64,000 nt of DNA from Bimuria novae-zelandiae CBS 107.79 (GCA_010015655.1 ML976668.1:497861-561860); one strand, 5' to 3'. Counted from the stretch's first letter, positions 32,470-44,361 are shown. Notes: generated by a model not told the origin, from the letters alone. Numbers and translations: made by a program.

Positions 32470-35400
32470 ATGCGTCGATCCACCGCGCTGCCGACCGCAG
32501 CTTCCCTGCTCCCATCGTTCGCAGCGGTGCGAATACCCCTACTATGGGCCGCACTCTCTCTGGCCAGCACCAATGCCCAGATGCCCTACAACCCTACGAG
32601 ATTGCTCCAAAGTGGCACCAATGTCTACGTATTCCGGCCATCGTCCAGCACACCCTCGCAATTTGAGCTGGGCTCCATCGATATAAGTTCCCGAATCGAA
32701 TCATCCAACCTCCCAGTTACCACCTTGTATCCCACGTTGCCCTTCCTCGAATCGGATAACCAACGGCCTTTCAGTGCGGTACTGGACCATGGCGGGAATA
32801 TCACAGTGTATACCGGTGACTGCGCATCGGGGGCGAGCGGAGCTCAGGTGTGGAGTTTCGTGCCGGAAGCATCAGAGAAGAGTGTGAATGGCAGCTGGAA
32901 ACAGGAAGACATCACTTTTGCCCAAGATGGAAAGCACAATACTGTCCTAGGACCGAACTATCTCAGCGCTGGAATGTCCTTCTCGGCACTCGTCGAGGGT
33001 GACTCCTTAGACACCCAGGCCTACTTCTTTGGTGGAATGTGCCCGACTCAAGGCGGTGACAGCGCTGACTGGCAAGCGAACGCCAACTACTCCAACTACA
33101 TGGTCACTCTAGATCCATCTGGGATCACTGAGACATCTATCAATTACCAATTGGACTCATCCACTAGCCGAGGATCGCCAATTGCAGAAGCTGGTTTCAC
33201 CTTGACTGGCTTGTCGCCAAGTTTCTCCAACCGCAGCGATGGTACCAAAACCCAGCAGCAGGACTTCGTCTTGATTGGAGGCCATACCAGCGCTGCCTTT
33301 ATCAACACCTCACAGGTCGCGCTGTTCTCGCTACCCCAGCAAGGATGGACGTTTGTCCCTGTCAACCAGCCAGGCACCTCACAGACAGACCTTGCGGTAC
33401 GGGCAGATGTTGGACCAATTGAGTCTCGTTCCGGGCACAGTGCCGTGCTGGCGCCTGATGGTCAGCGCCTTATCATGTTAGGTGGTTGGATTGGAGATGT
33501 CAATACGCCTGCGGAGCCCCAGCTGGCTATACTCAATGTTGGCGATGGCTACGGTGGGGAAGGTGACTGGGAGTGGACAGTGCCGTCGAGCTCGGGCTCA
33601 AGGCTACCTACGTCGACGGGCATATACGGCCATGGCGCCGTGATGCTGCCCGGAGGAGTTATGATGGTTATGGGTGGATACTCGATTTCCGCATCAAGTT
33701 CTCGGAGGCGCCGGGCGAACGCGAATACGCAACCGATGTTCTTCAATGTGAGCTCCTACACCTGGACGACAGACTATTCCCCTCCGCCTGAGACCCAATC
33801 CCAGCAGCCAGTCGAGAGTGGGCCTCTTGCTACTACCGGCCAGAAAGCGGGGTTAGGCGTAGGGCTAGGGATCGGCATGGCTGCAGTTCTGAGCTTGATG
33901 GCGTTCTACATTTTCTACACACGCAAGCTGAAGCGGCAGCGTGAGTTCCGTGAGAGCCAACTCCATGAACTAGCTATGGGTGCACATCGTTATACTCTGT
34001 CGCCCAACTTTGATGATGGAGACGGCCATGGTGGGTATGTAAAGAGCTCGGAAGATTCGTGTTTCTTCCCCTCCGCTTCTGGGCAAAGCACTCCAGGATG
34101 GAGACGTAACAAAGCGCAAGAAGCCGAGAGAACAGGTCTGTTGGTAGAGATACCAAGTCCCACACGTGGTCTACGCCGTAACGTAAGTGGAAGAGCGAAT
34201 CACAGTATACCTCGTTACGACGATAGGAAAATCATAGGTTCGGGCCATATCCATCCGATTGACGAGGAAGAAGAGCAAGAGCAAGATAACACGAACGACA
34301 AGACGCCATTGACATCACAGCCGGAGATGAGTGAACGCGCAACAGATAGAGGCCACTCCATCTTCGACAACGCCCCCGTCTTGGATCCCTTTGTGGACCA
34401 ACATCGTGGGCCTGAGGACCTCGCTTTGAATTCTGCGCCTACTTCCCCTGTCCGAGACAATGCTAACGACCGCCGCGACGACCCTCACACCTGGCAAGCA
34501 GTTGCCGGTACCCATCTTCCCGGGCGTACTAGCCCGACTAACCATGGGCGTTCATCTCCAACGAAGTCCTCAGAACGCACTGGTTCGAACCTCAGTGAGC
34601 GAAGCACATATTCCAACCTCTCTTCCCAATCCGGCAGCGGAAGTCTAGCTCGCAGTACATCGATGCGCTCCGCAGCTATCCTGAATCATGCGGCGAACGC
34701 CAATCCGTTCAAGACCCCTGATGCTAGCCCGACAACAGACACTGCGAACCGTGGTAATCATTTGTGGCAAACGTCGACAGATCCTCGCACACGATCGTTC
34801 ACCAGCATACGAAGCGGCGGACGGCCCGTAACAGGCAACGCAGATACGGATTCGTTCACCACTGCGCGATCATCGTTCAAGATTCTGCAGGCAGAAGGTG
34901 AAGCTTTGCTTGGAGGAAATCCGGAGCGAACGAGGCCAAATACTTCAACATCCAACGGCTCCAACAGTCAGTCCAACCACACAGAAGGCAGTACAAATCG
35001 GGTGGACACCGCCACGACAGTGACATCGCCCACGGAAGGCTTCACACGCCGAAGACGGATGAGCTTCTTGGGAAGTGTCAGAAGAGCACTTGCACGCACC
35101 ACCTCGTCTACAGATCGGACACGGTCGCTGACTGTCGCAACCATGGGCTTTGAATCATACACGGACGATCCCGAACCCGAGCCGTCCGAAAAACACCCTG
35201 TTTCCGAACACAAGAAATCCATGCCTGCCTCCGTACTGCCCCGACGAGCTGCCTCGGATGCAAGCTTCTGGCGCAGCAAACGAGGGAAGCAGGACTGGCT
35301 CGAAGAGGAAATGGATCCCAACGACCCGCGCGCAAAGTGGAAACGACATCCCGGCGACGACTGGGGCGCACCGGAAGATCTCGCGCTTGCAGAGAACGAG

Positions 35401-35952
35401 CGCCTCCGCCGCGAATGGCGAGAGCGAGGGAATCTCCTCATCAATTTGACGGACGACGATTGTCTCCCCACGCCTACGACTCCGATAACACCAACCCAGC
35501 TCGGCGTCCCCGCCTTCCCAGAAACCAAGCGTGATCGGCCGCGCACGCCCGCAGACGAGGTCGAGTGGGATGTAGAGGCTGCGGTCGAGCGCCGCGTCGT
35601 GCAGGTCATGTTCACAGTGCCGAAATCCAAGCTCCGCGTTGTGAATGCAGATGTCGACAACTCCTCTTTGCTCTCTTCGCCCAAGGAAAACAGCTCTAAG
35701 GAGGACATTGCCAATATCACGGCAGAGGGTGCGGGCTCGCCATCCCGCGTGAGGGATCTAGCAGGGAGGTTTGAGCAAATGAGCTCACCACCTTCGCGCT
35801 CTTCGCCACGCATGTCTCCCCGGCCGTCGCCATCACCGTCAATCAGATCGGTGAAGCTGCGTGGGAAGAATAGCGCGGCTTCGCTTGCTACGCAGCGCAA
35901 GGGCAGCGCGCATTCGGCGGCTGGTAAAGGCAAGGGGAGAGCGGCGGAGTAG
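32470..35952 (+). CDS. Kelch-type beta-propeller membrane protein with long cytoplasmic tail
   Basis: Intronless, 1160 aa from ATG 32470. The first 37 residues form a signal peptide (hydrophobic IPLLWAALSLASTNAQ). Residues about 40-450 are a secreted region with kelch-like blades: LGGW near 338, MVMGGYS near 400, and GG-rich strands with paired aromatic residues, plus several N-x-S/T sites. A single transmembrane helix lies at about 460-485 (GVGLGIGMAAVLSLMAFYIF), followed by basic RKLKRQ as a stop-transfer. The tail of about 675 residues is Ser/Pro/Arg-rich and disordered. The layout suggests an outer-surface propeller tethered to an intracellular signalling tail, as in fungal cell-wall or polarity sensors; the role is inferred. 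Confidence 0.85.
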   Translation: MRRSTALPTAASLLPSFAAVRIPLLWAALSLASTNAQMPYNPTRLLQSGTNVYVFRPSSSTPSQFELGSIDISSRIESSNLPVTTLYPTLPFLESDNQRPFSAVLDHGGNITVYTGDCASGASGAQVWSFVPEASEKSVNGSWKQEDITFAQDGKHNTVLGPNYLSAGMSFSALVEGDSLDTQAYFFGGMCPTQGGDSADWQANANYSNYMVTLDPSGITETSINYQLDSSTSRGSPIAEAGFTLTGLSPSFSNRSDGTKTQQQDFVLIGGHTSAAFINTSQVALFSLPQQGWTFVPVNQPGTSQTDLAVRADVGPIESRSGHSAVLAPDGQRLIMLGGWIGDVNTPAEPQLAILNVGDGYGGEGDWEWTVPSSSGSRLPTSTGIYGHGAVMLPGGVMMVMGGYSISASSSRRRRANANTQPMFFNVSSYTWTTDYSPPPETQSQQPVESGPLATTGQKAGLGVGLGIGMAAVLSLMAFYIFYTRKLKRQREFRESQLHELAMGAHRYTLSPNFDDGDGHGGYVKSSEDSCFFPSASGQSTPGWRRNKAQEAERTGLLVEIPSPTRGLRRNVSGRANHSIPRYDDRKIIGSGHIHPIDEEEEQEQDNTNDKTPLTSQPEMSERATDRGHSIFDNAPVLDPFVDQHRGPEDLALNSAPTSPVRDNANDRRDDPHTWQAVAGTHLPGRTSPTNHGRSSPTKSSERTGSNLSERSTYSNLSSQSGSGSLARSTSMRSAAILNHAANANPFKTPDASPTTDTANRGNHLWQTSTDPRTRSFTSIRSGGRPVTGNADTDSFTTARSSFKILQAEGEALLGGNPERTRPNTSTSNGSNSQSNHTEGSTNRVDTATTVTSPTEGFTRRRRMSFLGSVRRALARTTSSTDRTRSLTVATMGFESYTDDPEPEPSEKHPVSEHKKSMPASVLPRRAASDASFWRSKRGKQDWLEEEMDPNDPRAKWKRHPGDDWGAPEDLALAENERLRREWRERGNLLINLTDDDCLPTPTTPITPTQLGVPAFPETKRDRPRTPADEVEWDVEAAVERRVVQVMFTVPKSKLRVVNADVDNSSLLSSPKENSSKEDIANITAEGAGSPSRVRDLAGRFEQMSSPPSRSSPRMSPRPSPSPSIRSVKLRGKNSAASLATQRKGSAHSAAGKGKGRAAE

Positions 35953-38341
35953 TGTTGATGAATGATGAAAAAGATTTTTTTTCATAAGGGATGTAGTTTA
36001 GTTTTTTTCTTGGAGGGAGAGCCGTGGACGGTCGCTTTGACTCGTGCTTGTACGTTCTTGATTAGCGTTTGGCGTTTGGCGATGTTAATATATCCTTCGC
36101 GCGTTCTGTAAGAGCGGGGGTATATAGATAAATCTCGACTGATGAACCTTAATCCAGGTGGACGTTAGGGATGCTGTGATGTTCACGAAGGTACTGCTGA
36201 CCTTGGTGCCGAATTTGAAAGTTTGTTGCTTGCCTACGGTGCGGGGGTACATCGACATTACTCTTCGTTACTACAGCATGGCGTAAATTATATCTCGAAA
36301 TGCTTGATACGTACTTTGTAGAAGCGTCACGGGGTCACAGCCATACGCGGTGTTGTATGCGTTTTTTAGTCCATGCTATGTAAGCACCACATTTTCAGTC
36401 CGCTGACCAAATACGCCCGAGACGTGTGCGGGAAGCCTGCTCCTCAGTAGTTGCTCTATATACACGCATCTCTTGGAGCACTACGGTATCATGGTCCTCA
36501 TCATCACCATAAGTAATCGAGCGTAGTAATTCTTTCTCATGAGCTCAAGAGTTTCCTTGAAAACCTAGGCCAAAACAGCAAGGCGTCTTCCCAGGCATGT
36601 AATCACTGTTTCGACGGTTTTAGACCTGCATGGCAAATCCAGTCCGCAGTTTTAGTCGCCAGAGTAATTGGCAAGCGTGCAGGTATTGTGAGGAGCTCGT
36701 CTTCATCACTCACACATTGTTAGGATTCTTGGACAAAAGGGTGGGTTGCAGCAGGGCGCACAGCGCAGCAGCCGCCATGAATGGTCTGATTTTATATTTT
36801 CGGTCCACATCACGCAGTCTCTTCACGTTTTTAGTACCACTAAATCTGCCAGGCTATCGAGACATGGAGACTAAAAAATCATCGAATCCAGACTATGTCT
36901 GCCTCGCTCCCGCTGGCGATCTTGAGTCGCTACTAAAAACACATTACCATATTCCTATGCACAAAAATTATGGGTCCGCAACTCATGCACGTCTAAAACC
37001 TAACTGGGACATGAGGAATGTCTCTGCACGTGAGCCCGGAAGCCTTTCTCTCTAAAATCATCATTGACGCAGAGTTATGGCAGTTCCGACTTCTCCTGCT
37101 CACTGTCCAAAAAATGTATTTCAAAATGCCATGTTCGTCTGTCCCAGCCGCGCACCAGGGAATATAAACCCCCTCATCCCCACCTAACCTGTCTTTTCCA
37201 CACAACTCTCCACCTTCGTCGGGGGACCAAAAAGCCACCAGCTATTCGCCATGGAGACCAAAAAGTGAACACCTTCGACTCCATGTCTGTCTCGCTCCCG
37301 CAGTTGTCCATAACCAAACTATAAAAAGAGATTCGCATGAGCTATGGAGTTCGCCAAAGAAAGGGAATAGCTATACGTTTCCAAAATCACGTTTGCAGCA
37401 GATGATGCCTGCGCGTGACCCGAAGGGTGGATATCTAAAATGCACTGAAACGTGGTTATGGACCGTCCAAAACATTATTCCCGAAAGTGTTATGGACCTT
37501 TTCTCGGCTGTGCGCCAGGGTATATAAACCCCATCTCAGATTCTTCTCTTCTCTACACATACCTCTCAACCTCTGCTTGCGGGGACTAAAAAACCGATTT
37601 CAATCTCCCTAGGGGGCTAAAATTCGTTTGAACGATGTACGATGGCGTTCTGGCGTGCTTGGAAAACTTCAATAAATAAAAAAGTCGAGCCAGAGTGGGA
37701 TGGGTAAAAATACCAAAGGGAGAAGCAACATGCGAGAGGTTCCACCTCGGCACGGTCGGAAGAAGTCCAAGGCCTACCAGAACGATGATGAGGTCCACCA
37801 TCACATCGTGAAAGCTCGGGTTGCAGTCGAACACACGAGACAGAAGTCTGAGTGGGTGGTTTGTGTTAGTTCAGTATGGATGATACAAAAGCTCGCGACA
37901 CTTGCACACACGGAGCAATATAGAAGCGGTGTCCACAAGACTGGAATTGCCAACTCAATAACATACTGACAGAGACCATGCTTTCATCATGCCAAACTAA
38001 AGCACGTCACCAAAACCCATTGTAAGACTTAGAACACCATCGCCATTCCCATGCAGAGACTCAGTATTCACACCAAAATTAACCCTCCAACGCCGAACAG
38101 GATGCCGTATACGAAATGCTCATTGAGTGTGGTGGTGTAGTATCTAGCATTGGCCTATCCAAGCTGTCTGTCGCTTTAGTGCCATGGTACTGGCGCTATT
38201 TTGGGTGTTCGAGAATCAACTGTGCCACCGTCGGACGTTTCCTCCAAAGCACCAGTTTATGCGGATCGAAGAAGAGCCGGCTTCGCCCTATCGAAAGCCT
38301 TCTTTGAAGTATGACCGGGGCCGTTCTGGCATGGTGTCGTC
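35953..38341. other. Long intergenic region with a tandem duplication
   Basis: About 2.4 kb between convergent genes with no recognised gene. Its main content is the 360-390-bp tandem duplication at 36862-37620. An open frame at 37700-37969 (89 codons) is not convincing. Confidence 0.5.
36862..37620. repeat. Diverged tandem duplication, about 360-390 bp units
   Basis: Two head-to-tail units share landmarks in the same order. catggagac plus (c/t)aaaaa occurs at 36862 and 37250; a tctcgctcccgc-like block at 36901 and 37290; gcgc(a/c)caggg then tataaacccc at 37163 and 37523; and gggga(c/t) with (c/t)aaaaa at 37221 and 37586. Spacing between copies is 360-388 bp, with many substitutions and indels. 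Each unit ends in a promoter-like TATAAA. Confidence 0.65.
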
Positions 38342-39950
38342 TTACGCACCACCCGCGACGCCTCGAATAGAGAAGCCACCTTGCGAAGCGGATCCACGAA
38401 TGTTGATGCCTTCGAGCTCGCGCGATCGTCCGTGGATCTGGATATCGTCGTCGTCGCGGGAGATGCGACCGGCTAGGCCGCGCTTGCGCGTCGGTTCTGA
38501 CAAGTCCGCATAGGAAGGCGCGCTGTCGTCGTCCTTCAAACGGCCGTACGATGACTCGTCCGTATCGCGGGTAATCCGATCTGCGAGAGATCGTCCTTGC
38601 GGAGCCACAGGCCGGCCATCTTTGGTCATGCGCGCGAGTAGCGATCCTCGGCTGCTGTTGGCAGTCTGATCGAATGCATCTGACCTACGGTGATTGCTCA
38701 TATTCATCTGAGTATACCAGTCAGTGGTGTCCGTACAGCTAGATTGGCTTGCATGGATAGAGATTGCATACCGCAGATGTGTCCTTGGCCCATCGGTCTG
38801 CTGTCGGCGCCGGCTCGCGGTCGTAATTAGCACGGTCGTGCGCCCACCTCTCGACGGTAGGCTTCTGTCGTAGCCGGTTGTTCCGACTGCGGCTTCGGCT
38901 TCTGTATTGGCGGCGCGTAGAGGTTCCCTGCTCTGTGAAGCCGTAACGTCCATCACCTTCGTCGCCGAAGGCTGGCGAAGCACTGCGGCCTCGTAGACGT
39001 CCAAACCGGGACTCGCGAGGGCTGCGATAAGTCAGTAGAAGCCCGGAGCCTGTCGGTGCAATGCCATACCTCGTGGAGCCTGGTCGGTAAGAGTCGACGT
39101 CGGCGGGGGCTCGTAGTCGACCATCGCGACCGTCACGCTCGCCGGGGTTTCGGCGGGCTCTTCGAGTCTCATAATCGGAGTCATTGCGCATCTGCTCATC
39201 GCCGCTGCGGCTAGGGGAGTCAGCGCATCTCAATAACAATGGAAACAACCCATATACCTTCGTCTGTTGCTTCGCACGGGCTCATCGTCGCCGTAATCCA
39301 GGAAATCCCTACGCGGGGGTGGTCGACGCTGTGGCTCACGCTCGCGGCCACGATCACCGCGGCGGTCTCCACGTCGATCTCCACCTCGCACATCTGGATT
39401 CTTCTCGTAGTATCTGCTGTGATTGGCTGCGCCTCGAACCTTCTGATCTCCAGAGTTTGCCTGCCGTATTGTGAGCTCGCGATCTTTCCAAGGCCTTGCC
39501 TTGCGAGCAGTCTCGGGCGGTATCGACACTGGGTCTCCGGCATCAGGGTGTGTCAGCAGTTGCAGGGCGATGGCGGCATCTTCGGCGCTGTAGAACTGGA
39601 GGTTCAGAGACGAATCGTTTATCCAACGCGTCTGTTTGACCTGTTGGTCCACGACTCCTGACTTCACGAGGTAGTATACGGCTTCGTCAGGATCGAAGTT
39701 GTCGACACCCTGGAGATTGAGGTGATCCGGCCATTGCTCGTATTGTCTGCTCGGTCGCGGGTTCGGGTTGAGGTCTTCATAGTATGCGGCGGGCATGAGC
39801 GTATCTTCTGGGACTGGGTCGTTCTCCTGCTGGGCGCATGGCGTTAGGTCTCAGCGTCAGGCCAGGCGCGCCGGGGGAAGTTACCTGCGTGTATTGCGGC
39901 GCCGCAGGCTGGACGCTTGCGTCGTAATCGATATCCATTTCTATGTCCAT
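38342..39950 (-). CDS. NCBP3-like nuclear RNA-binding protein
   Basis: Exons 39885-39950, 39258-39829, 38772-39210 and 38342-38707 join in frame to 480 aa (introns 55, 47 and 64 bp). After an acidic N-terminus, residues about 55-150 contain DPDEAVYYLVKSG and TRWINDSSLNLQFYS followed by AAIALQLLTH, which matches the divergent RRM-like fold (DUF2414) of nuclear cap-binding protein subunit 3. The rest is basic and disordered: RGGDRRGDRRGDRG, RSRSRSRNN, several ADRI/AGRI-RD repeats and a glycine-rich end. NCBP3 links the mRNA cap complex to export factors in animals; a similar role here is inferred. A start in a second frame is unlikely, since all four exons stay in phase. Confidence 0.85.
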
Positions 39951-40535
39951 GGTGATGACTGCTCGCTGTTAGAATCTGTCGCGACGACGTGCAATGGGGC
40001 GCGCGAATGGGTGTGTGTTTGCGGGTGGGGCTCCCAGATCACAAGCTTGTACGAGTAGGCTTCGCGAGAGAGACAAAGCACGGACGCTGCGCTATTGCTG
40101 AGCTAGCTTCCACGAGCAAGTGTCAAGATGACAACCATGCAACCGTTCCTGTCGCGCGTTTAGTCCCACAACCTCCAGCTAGCAGGTCAAAAAGCCTGGG
40201 TATTGAATGGCCTTTATAGCAACCGTCCAGTGCTCATACACAGCACCGGCTCCTTTGTTACTCGGTAGAGACATGGCCCCGAGGAAGCTGTATCGAGAGT
40301 CTCATCCACAGCACTCATGTCTTGAGTTCAGTATACGGTTTTTTAGCCAGTGAGTGAATGAGATATGAATCGCAATGGCCAGTTCCAACGTATACTCTCA
40401 GGGGTCTCAAATGCTGGCCTCTCTGGGATTGTTTGTTGAGCAGTGATGTCTCGAACCCTCGCTTGACCGAGTACGAAACACACGTGAATGCAGGAACAAA
40501 GGTGAGATGTTCCAAATGAACATGCTAGTAAGCGA
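39951..40535. other. Intergenic, NCBP3-like to SDR
   Basis: 5' flank of the NCBP3-like gene and 3' flank of the SDR. No gene was recognised. Confidence 0.5.
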
Positions 40536-41400
40536 CTAAATACAACGCCCTCCGTCTACGTCCAGGTTCACGCCTGTGATGAACTTTGCATCGGAGCTCG
40601 CTAAGAAAACCGCCGTCGTGGTAACGTCGTCCACCTCGCCAATCCGACCCATCGGAACATTGGAGATGAACTTCTGTCGGTTCTCCGGCGTATCGGGCAC
40701 ACCGGTGAAATGCGAGAAGAGGCCGGTACCAGTCACCAGAGGGCAGATGGAAACGACTCTAATCTGATGCGGCCCGTACTCTGCTGCGAGTCCTTTGGTA
40801 GCCTAGTCAAGCAGTCAGCTCTACATTCTTGACGGAAATTTTGCGAGGCATACGTTCGCGATGGCTCCTTTCGACGCGTTGTACCAAACCAGACCTGGCC
40901 GTGGTCGAGATGCTCCTACACTTGCTATGTTGATGATGACACCACCTTCCTTCCTCTCAATTGCTTGCGAGACCCACGCATTGCACCCGAGATACACGCC
41001 CTTCACGTTGACGTCGAAAGTCCTTTGGAACTCGTCCTCTGTGACCTCGACGGTGGGCTTGTTCTTGTAGCTGGTCCCAGCATTGTTGACAAGAATGTCG
41101 CACTTGCCGAAGTTTTGTATGGCAGTATCAATAGCGCTTTTCCATTCTGAGGCTTTTGTCACATCCATCTTGTGAAATGCCATAGCCGAAGGATTGGATT
41201 TGACTGTTGCATTGCCGCCTTCGGTGTTGATGTCACAGACGAGCACCTTGGCTCCTTCGGCCGCAAAGGCTTGGGAAATACCTGCTCCAAAGCCGGACCC
41301 AGCTCCTAGTGGTTTTTGTTAGTATTATAAGAGCGGGCCGTTTACAGACAAAAGGGTCTCTACCGGTGACTAGAGCAACTTTGCCCTCGAGTCGGCCCAT
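40536..41400 (-). CDS. Short-chain dehydrogenase/reductase
   Basis: Exons 41364-41400, 40854-41305 and 40536-40802 give 251 aa. The protein starts MGRLEGKVALVTGAGSGFGA, a Rossmann cofactor motif with Phe in place of the usual Ile (TGAGSGFG). It continues to CDINTEGG (Asp suggests NAD), NNAGTSYKN, INIASVGASRPRPG and the catalytic WYNASKGAI, and ends ITGVNLDVDGGRCI. Introns are 51 and 58 bp. It diverges from the aldehyde dehydrogenase across a 652-bp promoter, so the two may act in sequence (alcohol to aldehyde to acid). The substrate is unknown. Confidence 0.92.
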
Positions 41401-42052
41401 CGCGATTAGAATTGTATTTTTCCGTTGATTTAATGACTCTCGAATTGTACAAGGAACACGTTAGAGGTGTTTGCAACGTGTTAGATGCAAGCTTCAATTG
41501 TATGCGATTGGGGTGAAGTCACGTTAATCATCAAAATCAAGCTGCACTATCATGTCTTCGCCTGCGTTTCCCCGCCATCTGACAGTCAGGCGGTTCTTAC
41601 CGAGGCCATGGTAGCACTTGGACACCCTGGCAGTGAGGGGAAGAACTGACGTCGTCGGAGTAAGCGCGACCGCCAAGAGCGACACAAGGGCTGCCACACA
41701 TCCATCCCAGCGGCCAGTAGCATCATTGTCTAGACGTCTATATGGTCTTTATACGGAGTGATGCATTTCTCCATGGGCCACCAGTTGCTGCACCGCACAG
41801 GAATACCGGAAATGCCGACGAATTGCGATGATAGCTCAAGTGCGGAAAGGTGGGGTCGGTGGGTGTCATAGTCGCACCCTGAGCATAGCCTCTTCCGATA
41901 TAAAGAGGGAGCCCCTCAGAGACAATTACTAGCGAGCGTGAAGTCAATCACTGTTCCGTGATTTCGCACTAGTTTCTCTCATCAAGTCTTACAACCCAAT
42001 TCCTCCAGGCCATTCTCGCTCACAATCAACGTTGGAATACACATCCGACAAG
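41401..42052. promoter_or_regulatory. Divergent promoter, SDR / ALDH
   Basis: A 652-bp region between divergent starts. A gatataaagag TATA-like motif lies at 41898. No zinc-cluster palindrome was singled out with confidence. Confidence 0.5.
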
Positions 42053-43719
42053 ATGGGCTCGGCGCAAAAATATGAGCTGCCCTTCAAGCTCAACAATCCG
42101 AAACTTTTGCATAATCTCTCCTTCGTACACGGAGAATGGAAGAAATCGAAATCTGGCAAGATGTTCGAAGTAGTCGATCCCGGTACTGGGAAAGCGTGGA
42201 CCGAATGCCCAACAAATGACGCTTCTGATGTTGACGACGCCGTACAAAGCTCGCATAAATGTTTCGAGGGATACAGGAAAATCAGCCCTAGACAGAGGGC
42301 GCAGATGCTATTCAAGTGGGATTCGCTCATCCGAGAAAACAGGGAGGATATCGCAACGATCCTGGTATATGAGACGGGAAAGCCCCGCGCTGAAGCCTAC
42401 GGCGAGATTGACTATTCTACAGGGTTAGTAGTTATTTGTACATGTATCATCCATGCACCCACGCGCTGATCCTTCTCCAGCTTTACCTGGTGGTTTGCCG
42501 GAGAAGCTGAGCGCATCCAAGGGTCCGTTTTTACGCCAGCTCTGCCCGATCGACGCGTGTTCACTATCAAACAACCTCTAGGAGTTGCGGCTGCTCTCGT
42601 GCCATGGAACTTTCCGATTGCCATGATCCTGAGGAAGGCCGGAGCTGCACTCGCAGCTGGATGCACAATGATTGTGAAGCCTAGCCCAGAAACGCCCATC
42701 ACTGTCCTCACTCTGGCCTATCTGGCCGACAAAGCCGGGTTTCCGAAGGGTGCGTTGAACGTGTTGACAACCGATCTGGACAAGACTCCGGAGCTCAGTG
42801 AAGCACTGTCTCGGCACGATCTGGTCAAAAAGGTGAGCTTCACGGGCAGTACTCGCGTTGGAAAATTAGTTGCAAAGATATGCTCGGATAACCTGAAGAA
42901 AGTCACCTTGGAGCTCGGGGGAAATTGCCCGGTCCTCATTTTCGATGACGCGAATATCGATCAAGCCATGGGCCAAATATTTGCTCTGAAGTACCGCCAT
43001 GCTGGTCAGGCGTGTATTACCGCTAACCGCATCTACGTACAATCTGGCATCTTCGAAAAATTCCTCGAACGCTGGAATGCGGAAACCAAGAAGATCGTTG
43101 TCGGTCATGGAGCGGAGAAGGAGACCACCATGGGACCCGTGACAACCGCACGCGGCATCGAGAAAGCACTTGCTCTGGTCGAAGACGCTAAGAAGAAAGG
43201 TGCCAAAGTCCATATGGGAGGCAACAAGGTCTCGAAGAATGGTGGATACTTCTTTGAGCCGACGGTAATCACGGGTGTCACTGCGGATATGGACATTGCA
43301 AAGGAAGAGATCTTTGCGCCTGGTACAGTTTCTTCTTCATGTACCGCCACCGATGCTAACACTCGTAGTGTGCACCTTCCTAAAGTTTGAGACTGAAGAG
43401 GAGGTCGTCAAGGCTGCCAACGACACGAGCATGGGTCTGGCATCATACTGCTTCACCAAGAACGTCGACCGCTTGTGGAGGTTGTTTGAAAACCTGGAAG
43501 CTGGCATGATCGGGCTCAACACCGGTAAGTGCGCCCCTCTATTATCATAAACTATGACAGTAGTCCGCTCACTGCAGGGCAGGCAACTCTTCAGCGGCGG
43601 AGTCACCCTTTGGAGGCATCAAGCAATCGGGATACGGAAAGGAGTCCGGGAAAGACGTCGCTGTGGCGGAGTATTTAATCACCAAGACTGGTACATTCAC
43701 GCTTGAAGAACAGGCGTAG
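42053..43719 (+). CDS. Aldehyde dehydrogenase, succinate-semialdehyde dehydrogenase type
   Basis: Exons 42053-42423, 42481-43322, 43369-43524 and 43583-43719 give 501 aa. The NAD-binding half has VPWNFPIAMILRKAGAALAAG and SFTGSTRVGK. The catalytic residues fall at Glu268 (LELGGN) and Cys302 (HAGQACITANR), exactly the canonical ALDH numbering. The C-terminus has EIFAP, then SPFGGIKQSGYGKESG. Overall order and length fit ALDH5 (SSADH), which oxidises succinate semialdehyde to succinate in GABA breakdown; related medium-chain aldehydes are possible. Intron 1 has a GTTAGT donor, and exon 4 uses the second of two nearby AG acceptors. No lesions were seen. Confidence 0.93.
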
Positions 43720-44361
43720 TTTACCTGGAGATATTACAATTCAAGTAATAATTGTAGGTCAATTATCGACATGAGTTTTTTTCACTAGTTGGTCTGCAGC
43801 CTTTACCTACACGAGAGCACTCAGCTTACTGTGAACACATTTTACGCCTTGTTGTTCATGTATATTACAAGGCACTCAGTCTCTTGTCGTACATTTAAAA
43901 ACTAGCTCCTCGCCTCCTTAATTCGTTCAACCATCCCCTGCACAAGATCGAACCCACGTTCGATCGTCTACTCTGCGTCTGTAGATATCCAACAAATCAT
44001 GTGGGAGCTCGACGTACACACCGCTGCAGGCAGCGGAGCGTCCCAGCACTGAAATTAATATTGATTCTCATTCGTCATACAGCAGGTATCTCGAGCTCTC
44101 AGTACTAACGTCCGGGCGCCGCTCATCGGCGGTTGTCCTGAGGCGCTCCTTCCTCTTCTTGTCCACCCAGCCGAGACTCGCGCCTGCCGTTTGTCGCGAC
44201 CCACCTCATCAGCTCAGCTCTTCAGCGACGCAACCTTCTTCTTCCAACTCACCTCTTCCCAGGTGCCAGTCGACACCTCCCGCAGCCGTTACTTCCACTC
44301 TACGATCAGGTAAGTGTGCTGCGACAGATACGCAGCGGCATGACTGCTAACAGCCGCAGAG
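43720..44361. other. Intergenic / 5' region of BTB-like pseudogene
   Basis: 3' flank of ALDH, then a likely untranslated first exon of the next gene ending at a GTAAGT donor (44312) with a gctaac branch site before the AG at 44360. No separate gene was seen. Confidence 0.5.

Noticed and set aside
34968..35933. 321-codon frame antisense to the kelch protein tail
   Set aside because: Lies opposite a low-complexity Ser/Arg/Pro coding region, with no recognisable motif.
36630..37055. 141-codon plus-strand frame
   Set aside because: It overlaps the tandem duplication, and the second unit does not keep the frame, so coding is unlikely.
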